Shown here: in pieces, positions 59,304-64,000 of the stretch
Numbering within the stretch: position 1 is the first letter of the stretch
Layout of the letters: every line of letters begins with the position of its first letter
Assembly (NCBI RefSeq): GCF_010500615.1
Contig: NZ_JAAGNX010000001.1
Span: forward strand, 372,001 to 436,000
DNA from: Oceanipulchritudo coccoides
GTDB lineage: Bacteria; Verrucomicrobiota; Verrucomicrobiia; Opitutales; Oceanipulchritudinaceae
Direction: 5' to 3'
DNA: 64,000 nt
Notes under the pieces: generated by a model
Told to the model about the DNA's origin: nothing
Database searches by the model: none
Seen by the model: only the letters and a program-made list of their open reading frames with translations
Translations under genes and position numbers: made by a program

Positions 59304-60086
59304 ATGGATATCACCTTTCTAGGAACGGGAACGTCCCAAGGAGTTCCCATGATCGCACACAACGCAAAAGATTCCTGCGATCTTGGTGACAAGCGCAATT
59401 GGCGCAGCCGGACAAGCGCACATGTCCGTATGGGCGGGATGGCTTTTCAAATTGATGCGGCCCCTGAATTCCGATTGCAGTGTATCGAGAACAAGATCGA
59501 GTGGATTGATATTTTCCTCCTCACTCATGGTCACTCCGATCATGTCATGGGAATGGATGACCTCCGTCGATTTATCGACTTGAGGGGAGGGGAGGCTCTG
59601 CCGGTTTACAGCACACCGGAAGGATTGAAACGAGTATCAGAAGTATTTCCCTATGCCATTCGACCTAAGCCTGAGTTCAAGGGATATCCAGCTTTCGCAT
59701 TGGAATTGATGCCGGAGCAGTTGACCACTTCTGCTGGAACCGTTTCCATGACGTATCTGCCGCACGGCCGGGTGGAGGTCATGGGGCTTGTGTTTGAAGA
59801 AGCCGAGACGGGAAAGAAGCTTGCTTATTACACGGACTGCAAGCGGCTGACCCCGAAAGCAAAGGAACTCGCACAAGGTGCGGATGTTGTCGTGCTCGAT
59901 GCCCTAAGGCCAATGCCGCATCCCACTCACATGACATTGCATGAGGCAATTGAGGCCGCTGAAGAGCTGGGCGCGCGGGAAACTTACTTCACCCATATGA
60001 CCTACATGATTGATCACGCTCGCGATAGCCGGCGTCTTCCCAAGGGAATGGCATTTGCTCACGACGGCCTCTCTGTTCAGGTGTGA
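59304..60086 (+). CDS. MBL-fold metallohydrolase (PhnP/RNase Z-like)
   Basis: A 260-residue beta-lactamase-fold protein. FLGTGTSQGVPMI begins it, the metal-binding THGHSDHVMG (His75, His77, Asp79, His80) is complete, and YLPHGRVEVMG and YYTDCKRL follow. It resembles PhnP-type phosphodiesterases (cyclic ribose phosphate or tRNA-like substrates). No phosphonate genes are adjacent, so the substrate is open. Confidence 0.88.
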   Translation: MDITFLGTGTSQGVPMIAHNAKDSCDLGDKRNWRSRTSAHVRMGGMAFQIDAAPEFRLQCIENKIEWIDIFLLTHGHSDHVMGMDDLRRFIDLRGGEALPVYSTPEGLKRVSEVFPYAIRPKPEFKGYPAFALELMPEQLTTSAGTVSMTYLPHGRVEVMGLVFEEAETGKKLAYYTDCKRLTPKAKELAQGADVVVLDALRPMPHPTHMTLHEAIEAAEELGARETYFTHMTYMIDHARDSRRLPKGMAFAHDGLSVQV

Positions 60087-60093
60087 GCGCCTG

Positions 60094-60474
60094 TTATTGT
60101 CCTGCCTTGAGGACGACCCGGTTTATATGACTACAGCCAGGGATACTCCCAAGAGCGGTCAGGATTCGCCCCTCTGCAAAAATCAATTCCCGACGGACTG
60201 TGGCATTGGGAACCTGGACGATCAGGGCTCCGGAATAATCAATACGCTCCGGGCGACACCGCTTTGCGAAGGCCGGGCCAACGATACGGGGCCAGTTTTT
60301 CAGGATTGCTTCCTCCGGAGTGCTTTTCCCGATGTGGTACTTCTCCGTCAAAGTCTCGATGAGGCTTCCGAATGAGGTCGAGCGATAGTCAGCCGGCAAG
60401 GTTGTGTCTTCCGGTACATTCCGGAAGTTGGCAATCAATCGTTCTTCACGCGGACTGAATTTCCTGACCATCAC
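60094..60474 (-). CDS. DUF721/DciA-like protein
   Basis: A 126-residue protein with a DUF721 core: IGKSTPEEAILKNWPRIVGP, then AFAKRCRPERIDYSGALIVQ and VPNATVRRELIF. The family includes DciA, the helicase loader that places DnaB at the origin in most bacteria, so that is a possible role. Lies between the MBL gene and lpd. Confidence 0.82.
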   Translation of the reverse strand: MMVRKFSPREERLIANFRNVPEDTTLPADYRSTSFGSLIETLTEKYHIGKSTPEEAILKNWPRIVGPAFAKRCRPERIDYSGALIVQVPNATVRRELIFAEGRILTALGSIPGCSHINRVVLKAGQ

Positions 60475-60480
60475 TTGCCC

Positions 60481-61881
60481 TCATAGAGAATGGATAGCTC
60501 GCCCTTGAACCGCAAGCGCCGCTTCTTTCAATGATTCACTGATTGTCGGATGTGCATGCACGGTTCCAGCCAGATCCTCGGCGCTTCCCCCGTACTCCAT
60601 GTGGGCAACAATGGAGGCTATTATTTCTGAAGCCCCGGAAGCCATGATTGCCGCACCAATGATGCGGTCAGTTTTGGCATCGGTGATGATTTTCGCAACT
60701 CCGTCTGTCGCATCCTGTGCAATCGCGCGGCCATTCGCGAGAAGAGGGAACTTACCGGTCTTGAAATCAATCCCTCTGTCACTGGCCTGCTGTTCGGTTA
60801 GCCCGACTGAGGCAACTTCGGGCTCAGTGTAGATCACGTTTGGGACGCGGGAATAATCCACATGGGCTTTTCTTCCCGCAATTGCCTCTGCGACGGCAAC
60901 ACCGTCTTCCTCGGCCTTGTGAGCCAACATGGGTCCTTCGATGACATCACCGATGGCCCAAATGTTGTTGATCCCTGTCCGGAACGAATCCACTGGGATG
61001 CGGCCCTTTTCATCGGTTGAAAGCCCGATTTTTTCCAAACCGAGTCCCTGCGTGTGAGGTTTTCGCCCGACGGAAAGGAGGACTTTTTCCGCCTCGAACT
61101 TGATCTCCTTCCCCTTTTTCTCAGCCGTGACAACAACCTTGGTTTTGAGTTGCTTGCAACCGGTCACCTTGGTGCCCGTATGAAATTTCATACCCTGCTT
61201 CTTGAAAGCCCGCTCAGCAAGTTTGCTGATATCGGTATCGGAGCCGGCAGCTATAGTTGGAAGGAATTCCAGAAAAGTGACCTCGGACCCGAGCCTTGAC
61301 CACACTGAACCCAGTTCAAGACCGATGGCTCCAGCACCAATGACCAGCAAAGATTTTGGTACGGACTCAAAGGCAATGGCTTCCGTACTGGTCACTATCT
61401 GCTTACCGTCGGGCTGCATGAATGGCAGGCTAACGGGGACTGAGCCTGTGGCGATGACGATGTTCTTTCCCATGACCCGGGTGGGCGTTCCGTCGTCTGG
61501 ATGTACATTGATTTCGTTCTTCGAGACAAATGACCCCGTCCCTTTGTGAACAGTTATCTCCCGCTTCTTGACGAGTGTTTCCACGCCCTTGCGGAGCTGA
61601 TCGACAACCTTCCCTTTCCGCTCCATCAGCTTAGCGACATTGATCGCCAATTTATCAATGACAAGTCCGTGGGCTTCCCCGTGTGCGGCCTGATGATAAA
61701 GCTCCGTTGAATGGAGGAGTGCCTTGCTTGGAATGCATCCCACATTCAGGCAGGTCCCACCCAAGTGTGGATCTTTTTCAACAATGGCCGTGGAAAGGCC
61801 CAACTGTGCACAGCGAATGGCGCAAACATATCCGCCCGGTCCCGACCCGACTATGACAACATCAAATGAATTTTTACTCAT
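60481..61881 (-). CDS. lpd: Dihydrolipoyl dehydrogenase (E3)
   Basis: A 466-residue FAD disulfide oxidoreductase. FAD motif [16 protein letters not shown], redox disulfide Cys44/Cys49 in [16 protein letters not shown] motif [17 protein letters not shown], and the C-terminal base in HAHPTISE. It reoxidises the lipoyl arm of the 2-oxoglutarate dehydrogenase complex; it is the last gene of sucA-sucB-lpd, 10 bp after sucB. Confidence 0.96.
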   Translation of the reverse strand: MSKNSFDVVIVGSGPGGYVCAIRCAQLGLSTAIVEKDPHLGGTCLNVGCIPSKALLHSTELYHQAAHGEAHGLVIDKLAINVAKLMERKGKVVDQLRKGVETLVKKREITVHKGTGSFVSKNEINVHPDDGTPTRVMGKNIVIATGSVPVSLPFMQPDGKQIVTSTEAIAFESVPKSLLVIGAGAIGLELGSVWSRLGSEVTFLEFLPTIAAGSDTDISKLAERAFKKQGMKFHTGTKVTGCKQLKTKVVVTAEKKGKEIKFEAEKVLLSVGRKPHTQGLGLEKIGLSTDEKGRIPVDSFRTGINNIWAIGDVIEGPMLAHKAEEDGVAVAEAIAGRKAHVDYSRVPNVIYTEPEVASVGLTEQQASDRGIDFKTGKFPLLANGRAIAQDATDGVAKIITDAKTDRIIGAAIMASGASEIIASIVAHMEYGGSAEDLAGTVHAHPTISESLKEAALAVQGRAIHSL

Positions 61882-61890
61882 GGGTATTCT

Positions 61891-63123
61891 TCAAATTTCA
61901 AACATCAAACGCATTGGATCCTCGAGCGCTTTCTTAATGCTGACGAGGAACCCCACGGCTTCCCGTCCGTCGACAAGCCGGTGATCATAGCTTAGGGCGA
62001 GATACATGATTGGACGAATGACGACTTCCCCATCCAATGCGACAGGGCGGTCCTGGATGGTATGCATGCCCAATATGGCGGATTGTGGTGCGTTCAAGAT
62101 GGGCGTGGAGAGCATTGAGCCAAAAATGCCACCATTCGTTATGGTGAAAACGCCACCCTGCAAATCCTCAATCGAGATCTTCCCTTCCTTTGCCTTGTTG
62201 GCGTAGGCGATTATGTCCTGCTCAATCTCAGCGAAGGATTTGGACTCACAATCGCGGACCACCGGGACCATCAGGCCCTTCGGGGTACTCACAGCAATGC
62301 CGACATCGTAGTAATTATTGGTGACAATTTCATCTTCATCAATCTGCGCATTCACGGCGGGATATTCCTTCAGCGCATGTACAACGGCTTTTGTGAAGAA
62401 GCTCATGAATCCAAGTTTGACTCCATGTTTTTTAACAAATGCTTCCTGATGTGATTTCCTGCAGGCCATGACCGCACTCATGTCGACCTCGTTGAAAGTC
62501 GTGAGCATGGCGGTCGTTTGCTGGGCCTGCACAAGACGCTTGGCAATTGTCCTCCTGAGCGGGGTCATCTTTTTCCGCGTGACTCGACCTGTAGCCTGGA
62601 CAGTTTGTGCCGGCTTTGCCGGTTCAGACTCGGGAGTAGAGCCAGCCGGATCAACCGGATCAGCCTTTTCGACTGCTGCCAGCATGTCGGCTTTCGTTAC
62701 TCGCCCGGCTTTCCCCGTTCCATCCACCGAGTCCGGATCAATGCCGGATTCTTCAGCAATGCGGCGGACAGAGGCGGGGTGCTGCCCTTTTGGTTTAGCA
62801 TTGGCAGATTCGGCTTCGCCTTCCTCCTCCTCGCTGGAGTCTTCCTGTGAACTGCTATCAGGTTCCTGCTCCGTTGTCTCAGCCTTTGCGCTTTCATCAA
62901 TAATGGCAATGACACTCCCCACCTCAACTTCATCTCCCTCCGAAACCTTCAGGTCAATTGTGCCAGAGGTCTCAGCCATTCCTTCCGAGGTGATCTTGTC
63001 GGTTTCCAGCTCAAAGATGGCCTGACCTTCCTCGACATAGTCACCGGTCTTGACATGCCACGTTGCGAGAATTCCGCTGGAGATTGATTCGCCCAGTGCG
63101 GGGATAATAACTTCTGTAGCCAT
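61891..63123 (-). CDS. sucB: Dihydrolipoyl succinyltransferase (E2 of 2-oxoglutarate dehydrogenase)
   Basis: A 410-residue E2: lipoyl domain with Lys43 in [10 protein letters not shown] (about 1-78), an acidic Ser/Glu linker, peripheral-subunit-binding domain ([20 protein letters not shown], about 117-150), and the catalytic domain (about 180-410) with [13 protein letters not shown] (His381, Asp385). It transfers succinyl from lipoate to CoA. It lies 15 bp after sucA. Confidence 0.95.
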   Translation of the reverse strand: MATEVIIPALGESISSGILATWHVKTGDYVEEGQAIFELETDKITSEGMAETSGTIDLKVSEGDEVEVGSVIAIIDESAKAETTEQEPDSSSQEDSSEEEEGEAESANAKPKGQHPASVRRIAEESGIDPDSVDGTGKAGRVTKADMLAAVEKADPVDPAGSTPESEPAKPAQTVQATGRVTRKKMTPLRRTIAKRLVQAQQTTAMLTTFNEVDMSAVMACRKSHQEAFVKKHGVKLGFMSFFTKAVVHALKEYPAVNAQIDEDEIVTNNYYDVGIAVSTPKGLMVPVVRDCESKSFAEIEQDIIAYANKAKEGKISIEDLQGGVFTITNGGIFGSMLSTPILNAPQSAILGMHTIQDRPVALDGEVVIRPIMYLALSYDHRLVDGREAVGFLVSIKKALEDPMRLMFEI

Positions 63124-63138
63124 AAGTTCTATACGATC

Positions 63139-64000
63139 CTATTTGAGGTTGAATGCCTTTTCGACCAGGTTTGCCTGTTCCATTTTATGCAGGACAAGCG
63201 AACCCACGGCCGTGCTGGCTGCGCTGTCGCGTCCGGCGTATTGGGGCCTTATTCCTGTAGCTTCCTCAATACGGGGTTCTATAAATCGCCATGCCCCCAT
63301 ATTTTCAGGTTCTTCCTGGCACCAGACGAGCGTCTTGAATTTGCCAAGTTCTTTCAGGATTCTTGAAAGACGATCATAATTAAACGGGTAGTATTGTTCA
63401 ATCCGTACGATAGCTGTGTCCTTGATATCGTTTTCCCTCCGGTAGCTCAAGAGATCGTAATAGACTTTACCCGAGCAAAGGATGACGCGCACAGGCTTTT
63501 TAATGGCCTTGTCCTCATCTGGCAGGATTGAATGGAAACACTTGTCGGTGAAGTCTGCAACCGAGGAAACGGCTTCCTTGTGCCGAAGAAGGCTTTTCGG
63601 AGCCATGATAATAAGTGGCTTCCTGAACGAACGGTGCATCTGGCGTCGCAGAATGTGGAAATACTGTGCTGGCGTAGTCAGGTTGGCGACTTGGATATTG
63701 TCTTCGGCACAGAGTTGAAGAAATCTTTCCAGACGGGCCGAGGAGTGTTCGGGGCCTTGTCCCTCGTAGCCGTGTGGAAGCAACATGACCAGTCCCGAAA
63801 CCCGTTGCCACTTCGATTCCGAGCTGGAGATGAATTGATCAATGATGACCTGCGCCCCGTTCACGAAATCGCCGAACTGCGCTTCCCACATGCAGAGCAT
63901 GCCCTGGAAATCAAGTGAGTAACCGTAGTCAAATCCAAGTACAGCAGCTTCGCTGAGAAGAGAGTTGTGGACGCAAAGCATTCCTTCCCGGTGGTCCATT
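63139..64000 (-). CDS. sucA: 2-oxoglutarate dehydrogenase E1, C-terminal part (cut by window edge)
   Basis: The visible 287 residues are the C-terminal transketolase part of Suc[61 protein letters not shown] and [20 protein letters not shown]. The thiamine-binding N-terminal portion lies beyond the right edge. First gene of the sucA-sucB-lpd operon. Confidence 0.95.
   Translation of the reverse strand, partial: MDHREGMLCVHNSLLSEAAVLGFDYGYSLDFQGMLCMWEAQFGDFVNGAQVIIDQFISSSESKWQRVSGLVMLLPHGYEGQGPEHSSARLERFLQLCAEDNIQVANLTTPAQYFHILRRQMHRSFRKPLIIMAPKSLLRHKEAVSSVADFTDKCFHSILPDEDKAIKKPVRVILCSGKVYYDLLSYRRENDIKDTAIVRIEQYYPFNYDRLSRILKELGKFKTLVWCQEEPENMGAWRFIEPRIEEATGIRPQYAGRDSAASTAVGSLVLHKMEQANLVEKAFNLK

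Noticed and set aside
1-64000. CRISPR array or cas genes
   Set aside because: No regularly spaced 25-40 bp repeats and no Cas-like protein were seen.

Overview
The window is about 64 kb of a bacterial chromosome that looks like Verrucomicrobiota, probably an opitutal or puniceicoccal lineage. Evidence for this is the 52-residue 'small basic protein' family of Verrucomicrobia and Chlamydiae (55.4 kb), a PEP-CTERM surface protein (23.8 kb), a lipopolysaccharide gene (lpxK), and a clade II (Sec/lipoprotein) nitrous oxide reductase operon. The assignment is inferred from gene content; no 16S rRNA gene is present.

0-10.4 kb is a denitrification/NO-response locus. A Crp/Fnr regulator of the FNR/DNR recognition type (E-x-x-S-R in the reading helix) sits among three perfect or near-perfect TTGAT-N4-RTCAA boxes. 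These precede nnrS (running off the left edge), a DUF2249 / heme-oxidase-like membrane protein / DUF59 operon, and the divergent sco / cupredoxin-nosZ-nosB-nosD-nosF-nosY genes. At four promoters the box lies 41.5-43.5 bp from the start codon and a -10-like hexamer sits where a class II FNR promoter would place it, so transcripts may be leaderless or nearly so.

10.4-20.2 kb is a degenerate genomic island. Three direct repeats resembling the 3' end of tRNA-Ser (CCCCCCTCTCCGCCATT) mark its edges and one internal junction. Between them lie toxin-antitoxin type genes (RES/Xre, class II Fic, HigB/HigA), a GxxExxY gene whose inverted repeats make it look like a mobile cassette, and a REP-associated tyrosine transposase inside perfect 30-bp inverted repeats. 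The transposase element abuts a broken tyrosine-recombinase gene. PAS-domain and 'RHxxGDWG' gene remnants and an A+T-rich secreted beta-helix glycosidase complete the island.

20-46 kb is mostly ordinary chromosome: esterase, aldo/keto reductase, Ysc84-like lipid-binding protein, PEP-CTERM protein, hybrid histidine kinase, DUF3127 protein with an SSB-like acidic tail, RlmL-type methyltransferase, YadG/YadH-like ABC exporter, K+-dependent membrane pyrophosphatase, ClC exchanger, SufS, aromatic/aspartate aminotransferase, DUF481 outer-membrane protein, AMP-forming acyl ligase, two RNA methyltransferases, lipoate ligase, HisC and a CorC/HlyC-type CBS protein.

46.6-58 kb is a cell-surface and signalling region: TPR membrane protein, beta-barrel protein, Wza-like and Wzc-like polysaccharide export proteins, then an ECF sigma factor, its probable membrane anti-sigma partner, a PDZ protein, an HPt protein, the small basic protein, a CheY-like protein and a GspE/PilB ATPase. 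58-64 kb holds lpxK, an MBL-fold hydrolase, a DciA-like DUF721 protein and lpd-sucB-sucA of the 2-oxoglutarate dehydrogenase complex (sucA cut by the right edge).
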